DNA from: Hydrangea macrophylla
Taxonomy: Eukaryota; Streptophyta; Magnoliopsida; Cornales; Hydrangeaceae
NCBI GenBank assembly: GCA_033977485.1
Contig: CM066982.1
Location: 12,701,218-12,765,217 of the forward strand
Length of the DNA: 64,000 nt
Reading direction: 5' to 3'
Made by a program: the position numbers and the translations under genes. Shown here one piece after another: positions 25,188 to 37,692 of the stretch; the stretch's first letter is position 1, and each line of letters begins with the position of its first letter. The notes under the pieces were generated by a model. That model ran no database searches and was not told where the DNA came from. It saw only the letters and a program-made list of their open reading frames with translations.

Positions 25188-25199
25188 TAAGTGGGAGAT
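25188..25199 (+). other. Polypurine tract of Copia-1
   Basis: TAAGTGGGAGAT immediately precedes the 3' LTR. Confidence 0.85.
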
Positions 25200-26442
25200 T
25201 GTTAGGGATGTATACTAAAAGTCATGCTTTATGTAGTTAATTTATTATTTTAATAAAATCAGTTATTCCATTTTTATGAGAATCTGTGTGGGCAATGTTT
25301 GTATTATATTATTTATTTAATATTATGCATGTGTGTCTCTCATTCTACATAGTAGGTGGTTTGGTGTGTAGAGTTCGGCTTACACACGGAAGATCAGACC
25401 ACCAGATATTGTAGAATGTAAGATTTTGGTTTACTGTCTTAGATGGGATTGGACACACCATCGGTAGGACTGCAGCATGGTGTTGTAGTAGGTTTGTCTT
25501 GACTGCGGGAAACGGTATAGTTTCAACTCACCATGCTGGTACATTTTGTGTATTAAACGGGACCGACTTGGGATAATTATCTTTATACTGACTTATAAGA
25601 TAATTAATACCTCATGACTATTATGAGTGCTTATGCTCTAAATCCTAAGTTATTTTATGGACACGTACATTTGATATTTACACTTTGATCCCTAAAAGGG
25701 TGAGATCCTTAAATGGGTCAATATCTCATTGGATTGGGTGACAATGTTAATTATGTGGTGGATATTAATTAATGATGGAATCCATGTCTCAATTTTGGGA
25801 TTGATGATATCCCCTTGAGAAAGCTTATAAGTTTTGATTATGTCAAACCCTGCAGGTGGATTTTGTATCCGACATATCAGATAAGTTAAGCAGAGGATCT
25901 CAAGGAATTTTAAGAGATTAATTAAATATGATTGTCAGTAATTATATTTAATTCGTGGATATCTGTAATCTTAACATGGGGAGATAATAAGCATTTAATA
26001 ACATGGAGCTCGAAATATATTTTTGAGATAAGGGTAGGAGTGCAATTATATAGTATGAATTATAATTTATGGAAATAGGAATCTGATTCAGTTCGAATTA
26101 GGGTTTCCTAATTCCATAAGGAAGCATATTCCTTATTGAATTCTTATGGTCCCTATCGTAGCCTATATATATGCTGCCTTGGCTCTTCTCTCAGGTTGCA
26201 TGATTTCACATTCTAAGCTTCCCTTGACCTCCTAGCTTTCTTCTAGAAGGGTTTCCACCAAACTCTAGTCTCTGTGAGCATTCAAGAGACATAGGAGTGA
26301 AGATCGCTAGCGTCGGACAACGCTCACTAAAAGATCTTCGGACTGTTCGATACTGATCGAAAGTTGCTGAAGTTTTTACACAATGTTCCTGACGTCGAGA
26401 CGGAGCTGCTGTTAAAAATTCAAGCAAATCGGAGATCGTTTA
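25200..26442 (+). repeat. 3' LTR of Copia-1, first part
   Basis: Matches 16853-18094 with few changes and ends in GTTTA (26438-26442), the first copy of the cluster's target duplication. It continues at 50519. Confidence 0.93.
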
Positions 26443-28334
26443 TGTGACGCCCCGCAAAAATAAGCGTATTTCCATTGAAAAATTAAATAAATCACACTTG
26501 ATTCTTTAAAATAGAAATACAAAATTTCTTTAAAACTCCCAGCAGGTCCATATTCTCCACGGATCTCCTATAGCATCCTTAACCTTATCTCCCTTCTAGG
26601 CTTCGGTTACAGGCACTGCCTGCATCTAAAAACCATACCGGGAAGTATACAATATGACATGAATAATAAAGGCTAAAAAGGATAATGACAATCAAATACA
26701 TAGAATGACATCAAATCAATTGACCAGTCTCACAACCCAACTGCTCACACTACCCAAACGCTCATACCAATAGCATCATACCAGGTTCCTCTTGATCACA
26801 TAGCAAGAGACACCTCACCTCACCTCACCCGTCTCCAGTACGTCGGTCCCTGAGGCCTGTTGGACTGTTGGTAGGTGCTCCTTGCTCATGACCCTTTAGT
26901 CCCATAGCACTTAGCAATAAACACATACTCATTGATTCCAAATGAAAACACAACATAACTGCAAAAAGAGTACAAGTAGAGATAACAAAGAAATACTCCG
27001 GAGAATTTAGAAAGCATATTGTACACAACCCGGTACCTATAAATGATGTTGAGCAACTCCCAAACACTTCTCTTCTTCTTCTTCTTCTTCTAACTCGAGG
27101 TGTATGTATATCTATAATTGTGTATATATATATAAATCTCTCTCTATGTGACTCTCAAGCTCTCTATGCTAGAAGTGTAGAATGTGTGTGTTTGAGAGAG
27201 TATTTGAGTGTATAAATAGCCAAGCTTCCACTTGGAGACAATGACCTAACAATCCACTTATTAACCACTAACTTCTAATTAATTGGTAGTTTATAAGGAA
27301 TATGCAAGATGATGTAAACATACACTAATGCACCTATAACTCCACTAATATTAGTGTATAAATAACCAAACATAATGGCCTAACAACCTAATTATTAACC
27401 ACTAACTTCTAATTAATTGATAGTTTATAAGGAATATGCAAGATGATGTAAACATACACTAATGCACCTATAACTCCACTAATATTAGTGTATAAATAAC
27501 CAAGCATAATGGCCTAACAACCCACTATCTTCTAATTAATTGGTAGTTTATAAGGAATATGCAAGATGATGTAAACATACACTAATGCACCTATAACTCC
27601 ACTAATATTAGTATATAAATAACCAAGCATAATGGCCTAACAATCCACTAACTTCTAATTAATTGGTAGTTTATAATGAATATGCAAGATGATGTAAACA
27701 TACACTAATGCACCTATAACTCCACTAATATTAGTGTATAAATAACCAAGCATAATGGCCTAACAACCCACTAACTTCTAATTAATTGGTAGTTTATAAG
27801 GAATATGCAAGATGATGTAAACATACACTAATGCACATATAACTCCACTAATATTATAAATAACCAAACATAATGGCCTAACAATCTAATTATTAAAAGA
27901 GAAAATATTAGATTTAATTTCTGATACACTAAAACTGCTACTGTAATCCTCGTTTTCTGCCCAAACGGTGCAGAATCTGAGAAAATTGCATTAGACGAAA
28001 AGTGTGCAGAATCGAGTTTTGCTTGGGACAACGCGGGTAAAATCTTAAATTTCCTTCGTTTTCCTAACAAAAATCTGAAAACAAAATTCTGCTACTGTTA
28101 AAATTAAAAGAGAAAATATTAGATTTAATTTTAAATATGACTCGAAAAATCTTAACTTCCAACATGAATACCAAATCATTTAATCTCACGCAACTTTTCC
28201 CAAAAAAAATATATTTTTAGTTCATGACTTATAAAATTGAAAAAATGACCAAAATACCCCTGTGACCAATTTTCGCTAAAATCGCACACGAAGTCTAAAT
28301 CGTCAATTTAAACATGAAAACACGGGTTACTACA
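26443..28334 (-). repeat. L1 LTR copy 1
   Basis: 1,892 bp, complete on the minus strand (start TGTAGTAACCC at 28334, end GGGGCGTCACA at 26443). It has five copies of the approximately 120-bp U3 repeat (27270-27880), a TATA-like element (TATTTATACACTC on the minus strand, about 27210-27222), a GAA/TTC microsatellite near 27070, and an AT microsatellite near 27125. Confidence 0.92.
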
Positions 28335-28574
28335 ATCTACCCTCCTTAATAGAGATTTCGTCCCGAAATCTAGAGATAAAAGCATTTGGTAAATAACTTC
28401 ATAAATTTCTTAAAATAATGTTTAAAACAAATATAGCATATTTTGTTTTATAAAATAACAAATTTTTTTTTTTTTTTTTTTTTTTAACCTTCTCTGACTC
28501 CTCCCAGGCGATGTAGACTATCTAACCTTGACTTAGTCCTACATTTCCGGCTGGGGACAGGCTCTGATACCATT
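28335..28574 (-). other. L1 short interior 1 (primer site, A-tract, polypurine tract)
   Basis: 240 bp between two L1 LTRs. On the minus strand it holds TGGTATCAGAGCC two bases from the LTR (tRNA-iMet primer site), a GAGGAGTCAGAGAAGG leader, an A-tract (T run on the plus strand, about 28462-28485), a TTTCGGGACGAAATC palindrome, and AAGGAGGGTAGAT as polypurine tract. No coding capacity. Confidence 0.88.
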
Positions 28575-30068
28575 TGTGACGCCCCGCAAAAATAAGCGTA
28601 TTTCCATTGAAAAATTAAATAAATCACACTTGATTCTTTAAAATAGAAATACAAAATTTCTTTAAAACTCCCAGCAGGTCCATATTCTCCACGGATCTCC
28701 TATAGCATCCTTAACCTTATCTCCCTTCTAGGCTTCGGTTACCGGCACTGCCTGCATCTAAAAACCATACCGGGAAGTATACAATATGACATGAATAATA
28801 AAGGCTAAAAAGGATAATGACAATCAAATACATAGAATGACATCAAATCAATTGACCAGTCTCACAACCCAACTGCTCACACTACCCAAACGCTCATACC
28901 AATAGCATCATACCAGGTTCCTCTTGATCACATAGCAAGAGACACCTCACCTCACCTCACCCGTCTCCAGTACGTCGGTCCCTGAGGCCTGTTGGACTGT
29001 TGGTAGGTGCTCCTTGCTCATGACCCTTTAGTCCCATAGCACTTAGCAATAAACACATACTCATTGATTCCAAATGAAAACACAACATAACTGCAAAAAG
29101 AGTACAAGTAGAGATAACAAAGAAATACTCCGGAGAATTTAGAAAGCATATTGTACACAACCCGGTACCTATAAATGATGTTGAGCAACTCCCAAACACT
29201 TCTCTTCTTCTTCTTCTTCTTCTAACTCGAGGTGTATGTATATCTATAATTGTGTATATATATATAAATCTCTCTCTATGTGACTCTCAAGCTCTCTATG
29301 CTAGAAGTGTAGAATGTGTGTGTTTGAGAGAGTATTTGAGTGTATAAATAGCCAAGCTTCCACTTGGAGACAATGACCTAACAATCCACTTATTAACCAC
29401 TAACTTCTAATTAATTGGTAGTTTATAAGGAATATGCAAGATGATGTAAACATACACTAATGCACCTATAACTCCACTAATATTAGTGTATAAATAACCA
29501 AACATAATGGCCTAACAACCTAATTATTAACCACTAACTTCTAATTAATTGATAGTTTATAAGGAATATGCAAGATGATGTAAACATACACTAATGCACC
29601 TATAACTCCACTAATATTAGTGTATAAATAACCAAGCATAATGGCCTAACAACCCACTATCTTCTAATTAATTGGTAGTTTATAAGGAATATGCAAGATG
29701 ATGTAAACATACACTAATGCACCTATAACTCCACTAATATTAGTATATAAATAACCAAGCATAATGGCCTAACAATCCACTAACTTCTAATTAATTGGTA
29801 GTTTATAATGAATATGCAAGATGATGTAAACATACACTAATGCACCTATAACTCCACTAATATTAGTGTATAAATAACCAAGCATAATGGCCTAACAACC
29901 CACTAACTTCTAATTAATTGGTAGTTTATAAGGAATATGCAAGATGATGTAAACATACACTAATGCACATATAACTCCACTAATATTATAAATAACCAAA
30001 CATAATGGCCTAACAATCTAATTATTAAAAGAGAAAAAATATTAGATTTAATTTCTGATACACTAAAA
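28575..30068 (-). repeat. L1 LTR copy 2, 5' end lost
   Basis: Nearly identical to copy 1 over about 1.48 kb; by eye only a C/A change near 28742 and an AA insertion near 30036 differ. Five U3 repeats. It stops in GATACACTAAAA, about 400 bp short of the LTR start. Confidence 0.9.
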
Positions 30069-30250
30069 GAATAGTAATTCGTATCTCATACATATGATCT
30101 CATACATACATGAATTACCTACTTTGATGCTTAAGGATTAAAACAATCATCTCATAATACATATAGTTAGATCCAAATCTCTTTGATTTTTATTGATAAT
30201 TTACAATTAGAGATTGTTTTTCACTTTGATTTTCAATTTTGGTTTCATTC
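30069..30250. other. 182-bp segment of unknown origin between L1 LTRs
   Basis: AT-rich, without similarity to L1 or L2 that I can see. It replaces the missing part of LTR copy 2 and abuts the end of copy 3. It may be filler DNA from break repair or flank of another insertion. Confidence 0.5.
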
Positions 30251-31609
30251 TGTGACGCCCCGCAAAAATAAGCGTATTTCCATTGAAAAATTAAATAAAT
30301 CACACTTAATTCTTTAAAATAAAAATACAAAATTTCTTTAAAACTCCCAGCAGGTCCATATTCTCCACGGATCTCCTATATCATCCTTAACCTTATCTCC
30401 CTTCTAGACTTCGGTTACCGGCACTGCCTGCATCTAAAAACAATACCGGGAAGTATACAATATGACATGAATAATAAAGGCTCAAAAGGATAATGACAAT
30501 CAAATACATAGAACGACATCAAATCAATTGACCAGTCTCACAACCCAACTGCTCACACTACCCAAACGCTCATACCAATAGCATCATACCAGGTTCCTCT
30601 TGATCACATAGCAAGAGACACCTCACCTCACCTCACCCGTCTCCAGTACGTCGGTCCCTGAGGCCTGTTGGACTGTTGGTAGGTGCTCCTTGCTCATGAC
30701 CCTTTAGTCCCATAGCACTTAGCAATAAACATATACTCATTGATTCCAAATGAAAACACAACATAACTGCAAAAAGAGTACAAGTAGAGATAACAAAGAA
30801 ATACTCCGGAGAATTTAGAAAGCATATTGTACACAACCCGGTACCTATAAATGATGTTGAGCAACTCCCAAACACTTCTCTTCTTCTTCTTCTTCTTCTT
30901 CTTCTAACTCGAGGTGTATGTATATCTATAATTGTGTATATATATATATAAATCTCTCTCTATGTGACTCTCTCAAGCTCTCTATGCTAGAAGTGTAGAA
31001 TGTGTGTGTTTGAGAGAGTATGTGAGTGTATAAATAGCCAAGCTTTCACTTGGAGACAATGACCTAACAATCCACTTATTAACCACTAACTTCTAATTAA
31101 TGGGTAGTTTATAAGGAATATGCAAGATGATGTAAACATACACTAATGCACCTATAACTCCACTAATATTAGTGTATAAATAACCAAGCATAATGGCCTA
31201 ACAACCCACTATCTTCTAATTAATTGGTAGTTTATAAGGAATATGCAAGATGATGTAAACATACACTAATGCACCTATAACTCCACTAATATTAGTGTAT
31301 AAATAACCAAACATAATGGCCTATCAATCTAATTATTAAAAAAGAAAATATTAGATTTAATTTCTGATACACTAAAACTGCTACTGTAATCCTCATTTTC
31401 TGCCCAAACGGTGCAGAATCTGAGAAAATTGCATTAGACGAAAAGTGTGCAGAATCGAGTTTTGCTTGGGACAACGCGGGTAAAATCTTAAATTTCCTTC
31501 GTTTTCCTAACAAAAATCTGAAAACAAAATTCTGCTACTGTTAAAATAAAAGCAGACAATGTATTTTTAATTTTAAATATGACAATGCAAGAAAATACAG
31601 GTTATTATA
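30251..31609 (-). repeat. L1/L2 chimeric LTR copy 3
   Basis: 1,359 bp. L1 sequence from the LTR end inward, with only two U3 repeats. The final approximately 60 bp (31548-31609) match the L2 start (compare 37750-37800) instead of L1, and the adjoining polypurine region (CCTTCCTCCCTTAAACAG) is also L2-like. It is a recombinant LTR. Confidence 0.85.
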
Positions 31610-31850
31610 CCCTTCCTCCCTTAAACAGGATTTCGTCCCCGAAATCTAGAGATAAAAGCATTTGGTAAATAACTTCATAAATTTCTTAAAATAATGTTTA
31701 AAACAAATATAGTATATTTTGTTTTATAAAAATTTTTTTTTTTTTTTTTTTTTTTTCTTTCAACCTTCTCTGACTCCTCCCAGGCGATGTAGACTATCTA
31801 ACCTTGACTTAGTCCTACATTTCCGGCTGGGGACAGGCTCTGATACCATT
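31610..31850 (-). other. Short interior 2, L2-type polypurine end and L1-type remainder
   Basis: 241 bp. The polypurine side matches L2 (minus-strand CTGTTTAAGGGAGGAAGGG), then switches to L1 within the conserved GATTTCG palindrome. The iMet primer site next to LTR copy 4 is intact. Confidence 0.82.
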
Positions 31851-33245
31851 TGTGACGCCCCGCAAAAATAAGCGTATTTCCATTGAAAAATTAAATAAAT
31901 CACACTTAATTCTTTAAAATAAAAATACAAAATTTCTTTAAAACTCCCAGCAGGTCCATATTCTCCACGGATCTCCTATATCATCCTTAACCTTATCTCC
32001 CTTCTAGACTTCGGTTACCGGCACTGCCTGCATCTAAAAACAATACCGGGAAGTATACAATATGACATGAATAATAAAGGCTCAAAAGGATAATGACAAT
32101 CAAATACATAGAACGACATCAAATCAATTGACCAGTCTCACAACCCAACTGCTCACACTACCCAAACGCTCATACCAATAGCATCATACCAAGTTCCTCT
32201 TGATCACATAGCAAGAGACACCTCACCTCACCTCACCCGTCTCCAGTACGTCGGTCCCTGAGGCCTGTTGGACTGTTGGTAGGTGCTCCTTGCTCATGAC
32301 CCTTTAGTCCCATAGCACTTAGCAATAAACATATACTCATTGATTCCAAATGAAAACACAACATAACTGCAAAAAGAGTACAAGTAGAGATAACAAAGAA
32401 ATACTCCGGAGAATTTAGAAAGCATATTGTACACAACCCGGTACCTATAAATGATGTTGAGCAACTCCCAAACACTTCTCTTCTTCTTCTTCTTCTTCTT
32501 CTAACTCGAGGTGTATGTATATCTATAATTGTGTATATATATATATAAATCTCTCTCTATGTGACTCTCTCAAGCTCTCTATGCTAGAAGTGTAGAATGT
32601 GTGTGTTTGAGAGAGTATGTGAGTGTATAAATAGCCAAGCTTTCACTTGGAGACAATGACCTAACAATCCACTTATTAACCACTAACTTCTAATTAATGG
32701 GTAGTTTATAAGGAATATTCAAGATGATGTAAACATACACTAATGCACCTATAACTCCACTAATATTAGTGTATAAATAACCAAACATAATGGCCTAACA
32801 ATCTAATTATTAACCACTAACTTCTAATTAATTGGTAGTTTATAAGGAATATGCAAGATGATGTAAACATACACTAATGCACCTATAACTCCACTAATAT
32901 TAGTGTATAAATAACCAAGCATAATGGCCTAACAACCCACTATCTTCTAATTAATTGGTAGTTTATAAGGAATATGCAAGATGATGTAAACATACACTAA
33001 TGCACCTATAACTCCACTAATATTAGTGTATAAATAACCAAACATAATGGCCTATCAATCTAATTATTAAAAAAGAAAATATTAGATTTAATTTCTGATA
33101 CACTAAAACTGCTACTGTAATCCTCATTTTCTGCCCAAACGGTGCAGAATCTGAGAAAATTGCATTAGACGAAAATTGTGCAGAATCGAGTTTTGCTTGG
33201 GACAGCGCGGGTAAAATCTTAAATTTCCTTCGTTTTCCTAACAAA
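31851..33245 (-). repeat. L1 LTR copy 4, truncated at an inversion point
   Basis: Close to copy 3 (shared variants such as TTAATTCTTTAAAATAAAAATAC and CTATATCATCC) but with three U3 repeats. It stops at CCTAACAAA (33245), where the sequence switches to plus-oriented L1 interior. Confidence 0.88.
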
Positions 33246-33349
33246 TGCTATATTTGTTTTAAACATTATTTTAAGAAATTTATGAAGTTATTTACCAAAT
33301 GCTTTTATCTCTAGATTTCGGGACGAAATCTCTATTAAGGAGGGTAGAT
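33246..33349 (+). other. Partial L1 interior, plus orientation, with polypurine tract
   Basis: Carries the 3' 104 bp of an L1 interior, ending in AAGGAGGGTAGA next to the LTR start. The primer-site half is missing. Orientation is opposite to the preceding copy. Confidence 0.85.
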
Positions 33350-35119
33350 TGTAGTAACCCGTGTTTTCATGTTTAAATTGACGATTTAGACTTCGTGTGC
33401 GATTTTAGCGAAAATTGGTCACAGGGGTATTTTGGTCATTTTTTCAATTTTATAAGTCATGAACTAAAAATGTATTTTTGGGAAAAGTGACGTGAGATTA
33501 AATGATTTGGTATTCGTGTTGGAAGTTAAGATTTTTCGAGTCATATTTAAAATTAAATCTAATATTTTCTCTTTTAATTTTAATAGTAGCAGAATTTTGT
33601 TTTCAGATTTTTGTTAGGAAAACGAAGGAAATTTAAGATTCTACCCGCGTTGTCCCAAGCAAAACTCGATTCTGCACACTTTTTGTCTAATGCAATTTTA
33701 TCAGATTCTGCACCATTTGGGCAGAAAATGAGGATTACAGTAGCAGAGAAAGTATATTAGAAATTAAATTTAATATTTTCTCTTTTAATAATTAGATTGT
33801 TAGGCCATTATGCTTGGTTATTTATACACTAATATTAGTGGAGCTATATGTGCATTAGTGTATGTTACATCATCTTGCATAAACTACCAATTAATTAGAA
33901 GTTAGTGGATTGTTAGGCCATTATGTTTGGTTATTTATACACTAATATTAGTGGAGTTATATGTGCATTAGTGTATGTTTACATCATCTTGCATATTCTT
34001 TATAAACTACCAATTAATTAGAAGTTAGTGGATTGTTAGGCCATTATGTTTGGTTATTTATACATTAATATTAGTGGAGTTATATGTGCATTAGTGTATG
34101 TTTACATCATCTTGCATATTCCTTATAAACTACCAATTAATTAGAAGTTAGTGGATTGTTAGGCCATTATGTTTGGTTATTTATACACTACTATTAGTGG
34201 AGTTATATGTGCATTAGTGTATGTTTACATCATCTTGCATATTCTTTATAAACTACCCATTAATTATAAGTTAGTGGTTAATAAGTGGATTGTTAGGCCA
34301 TTGTCTCCAAGTGGAAGCTTGGCTATTTATACACTCATATACTCTCTCAAACACACACATTCTACACTTCTAGCATAGAGAGCTTGAAAGAGTCACATAG
34401 AGAGAGATTTATATATATATATATATATATACACAATTATAGATATACATACACCTCGAGTTAGAAGAAGAAGAAGAAGAAGAAGAAGAGAAGTGTTTGG
34501 GAGTTGTTCAACATCATTTATAGGTACCGGGTTGTGTACAATATGCTTTCTAAATTCTCCGGAGTATTTCTTTGTTATCTCTACTTGTACTCTTTTTGCA
34601 GTTATGTTGTGTTTTCATTTGGAATCAATGAGTATGTGTTTATTGCTAAGTGCTATGGGACTAAAGGGTCATGAGCAAGGAGCACCTACCAACAGTCCAA
34701 CAGGCCTCAGGGACCGACGTACTGGAGACGGGTGAGGTGAGGTGAGGTGTCTCTTGCTATGTGATCAAGAGGAACCTGGTATGATGCTATTGGTATGAGC
34801 GTTTGGCTAGTGTGAGCAGTTGGGTTGTGAGACTGGTCAATTGATTTGATGTCGTTCTATGTATTTGATTGTCATTATCCTTTTGAGCCTTTATTATTCA
34901 TGTCATATTGTATACTTCCCGGTATGGTTTTTTTAGATGCAGGCAGTGCCGGTAACCGAAGCCTAGAAGGGAGATAAGGTTAAGGATGATATAGGAGATC
35001 CGTGGAGAATATGGACCTGCTGGAAGTTTTAAAGAAATTATGTATTTTTATTTTAAAGAATCAAGTGTGATTTATTTAATTTTTCAATGGAAATACGCTT
35101 ATTTTTGCGGGGCGTCACA
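33350..35119 (+). repeat. L1 LTR copy 5, plus strand
   Basis: 1,770 bp, complete (TGTAGTAACCC to GGGGCGTCACA). Four U3 repeats at 33800-34300, one of them shortened; TATA-like CTATTTATACAC at 34323-34334; AT microsatellite 34411-34431; GAA microsatellite 34465-34488. Confidence 0.92.
34323..34334 (+). promoter_or_regulatory. TATA-like box of an L1 LTR
   Basis: CTATTTATACAC follows the U3 repeats and is conserved at the equivalent place in every L1 LTR and in the related L2 LTR (about 38395). The conserved leader TAGCATAGAGAGCTTGA follows. This is the likely start region of element transcripts; activity is inferred. Confidence 0.6.
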
Positions 35120-35122
35120 AAT

Positions 35123-36900
35123 CCGCAAAAATAAGCGTATTTCCATTGAAAAATTAAATGAATCACACTTGATTCTTTAAAATAAAAATACAAAATTTCT
35201 TTAAAACTCCCAGCAGGTCCATATTCTCCACGGATCTCCTATATCATCCTTAACCTTATCTCCCTTCTAGGCTTCGGTTACCGGCACTGCCTGCATCTAA
35301 AAACCATACCGGGAAGTATACAATATGACATGAATAATAAAGGCTCAAAAGGATAATGACAATCAAATACATAGAATGACATCAAATCAATTGACCAGTC
35401 TCACAACCCAACTGCTCACACTACCCAAACGCTCATACCAATAGCATCATACCAGGTTCCTCTTGATCACATAGCAAGAGACACCTCACCTCACCTCACC
35501 CGTCTCCAGTACGTCGGTCCCTGAGGCCTGTTGGACTGTTGGTAGGTGCTCCTTGCTCATGACCCTTTAGTCCCATAGCACTTAGCAATAAACACATACT
35601 CATTGATTCCAAATGAAAACACAACATAACTGCAAAAAGAGTACAAGTAGAGATAACAAAGAAATACTCCGGAGAATTTAGAAAGCATATTGTACACAAC
35701 CCGGTACCTATAAATGATGTTGAGCAACTCCCAAACACTTCTCTTCTTCTTCTTCTTCTTCTTCTAACTCGAGGTGTATGTATATCTATAATTGTGTATA
35801 TATATAAATCTCTCTCTATGTGACTCTCTCAAGCTCTCTATGCTAGAAGTGTAGAATGTGTGTGTTTGAGAGAGTATGTGAGTGTATAAATAGCCAAGCT
35901 TTCACTTGGAGACAATGACCTAACAATCCACTTATTAACCACTAACTTCTAATTAATGGGTAGTTTATAAGGAATATTCAAGATGATGTAAACATACACT
36001 AATGCACATATAACTCCACTAATATTAGTGTATAAATAACCAAACATAATGGCCTAACAATCCACTAACTTCTAATTAATTGGTAGTTTATAAGGAATAT
36101 GCAAGATGATGTAAACATACACTAATGCACCTATAACTCCACTAATATTAGTGTATAAATAACCAAGCATAATGGCCTAACAATCTAATTATTAACCACT
36201 AACTTCTAATTAATTGGTAGTTTATAATGAATATGCAAGATGATGTCAACATACACTAATGCACCTATAACTCCACTAATATTAGTGTATAAATAACCAA
36301 ACATAATGGCCTAACAATCTAATTATTAACCACTAACTTCTAATTAATTGGTAGTTTATAATGAATATGCAAGATGATGTCAACATACACTAATGCACCT
36401 ATAACTCCACTAATATTAGTGTATAAATAACCAAGCATAATGGCCTAACAATCTAATTATTAAAAGAGAAAATATTAGATTTAATTTCTAATATACTTTT
36501 TCTGCTACTGTAATCCTCGTTTTCTGCCCAAACGGTGCAGAATCTGAGAAAATTGCATTGGACGAAAGGTGTGCAGAATCGAGTTTTGCTTGGGATAACG
36601 CGGGCAGAATCTTAAATATCCTTCGTTTTCCTAACAAAAATCTGAAAACAAAATTCTGCTACTGTTAAAATTAAAAGAGAAAATATTAGATTTAATTTTA
36701 AATATGACTCGAAAAATCTTAACTTCCAACACGAATACCAAATCATTTAATCTCACGCAACTTTTCCCAAAAAAATATATTTTTAGTTCATGACTTATAA
36801 AATTGAAAAAATGACCAAAATACCCCTGTGACCAATTTTCGCTAAAATCGCACACGAAGTCTAAATCGTCAATTTAAACATGAAAACACGGGTTACTACA
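35123..36900 (-). repeat. L1 LTR copy 6, head-on to copy 5
   Basis: 1,778 bp, minus strand, lacking the last few bases of its LTR end (it begins CCGCAAAAATAAG). It faces copy 5 across only three bases (35120-35122), forming a large palindrome. Four U3 repeats; its start TGTAGTAACCC is at 36900. Confidence 0.9.
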
Positions 36901-37148
36901 ATCTACCCTCCTTAATAGAGATTTCGTCCCGAAATCTAGAGATAATAGCATTTGGTAAATAACTTCATAAATTTCTTAAAATAATGTTTAAAACAAATAT
37001 AGCATATTTTGTTTTATAAAATAACAAAAATTTCTTTTTTTTTTTTTTTTTTTTTTTTCAACTTTCTCTGACTCCTCCCAGGCGATGTAGACTATCTAAC
37101 CTTGACTTAGTCCTACATTTCCGGCTGGGGACAGGCTCTGATACCATT
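36901..37148 (-). other. L1 short interior 3
   Basis: 248 bp with the same iMet primer site, T/A tract and polypurine tract as interior 1; the homopolymer tract (37034-37059) is longer. Confidence 0.87.
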
Positions 37149-37692
37149 TGTGACGCCCCGCAAAAATAAGCGTATTTCCATTGAAAAATTAAATAAATCA
37201 CACTTGATTCTTTAAAATAAAAATACAAAATTTCTTTAAAACTCCCAGCAGGTCCATATTCTCCACGGATCTCCTATATCATCCTTAACCTTATCTCCCT
37301 TCTAGGCTTCGGTTACCGGCACTGCCTGCATCTAAAAACCATACCGGGAAGTACACAATATGACATGAATAATAAAGGCTCAAAAGGATAATGACAATCA
37401 AATACATAGAATGACATCAAATCAATTGACCAGTCTCACAACCCAACTGCTCACACTACCCAAACGCTCATACCAATAGCATCATACCAGGTTCCTCTTG
37501 ATCACATAGCAAGAGACACCTCACCTCACCTCACCCGTCTCCAGTACGTCGGTCCCTGAGGCCTGTTGGACTGTTGGTAGGTGCTCCTTGCTCATGACCC
37601 TTTAGTCCCATAGCACTTAGCAATAAACACATACTCATTGATTCCAAATGAAAACACAACATAACTGCAAAAAGAGTACAAGTAGAGATAAC
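37149..37692 (-). repeat. L1 LTR copy 7, fragment
   Basis: First 544 bp from the LTR end, stopping at GTAGAGATAAC, where an L2 element in plus orientation begins. Confidence 0.88.

Noticed and set aside
34493..34735. An 80-codon frame repeated nearly unchanged in about ten L1 LTRs (here, and for example 26825-27067, 41468-41710, 46418-46660)
   Set aside because: It opens with GTG, not ATG, and its sameness only mirrors the near-identity of the LTR DNA. It lies in the transcribed leader, hydrophobic and Cys-rich in one frame, with an alternative ATG frame of about 43 codons overlapping it. No evidence of selection on protein sequence.
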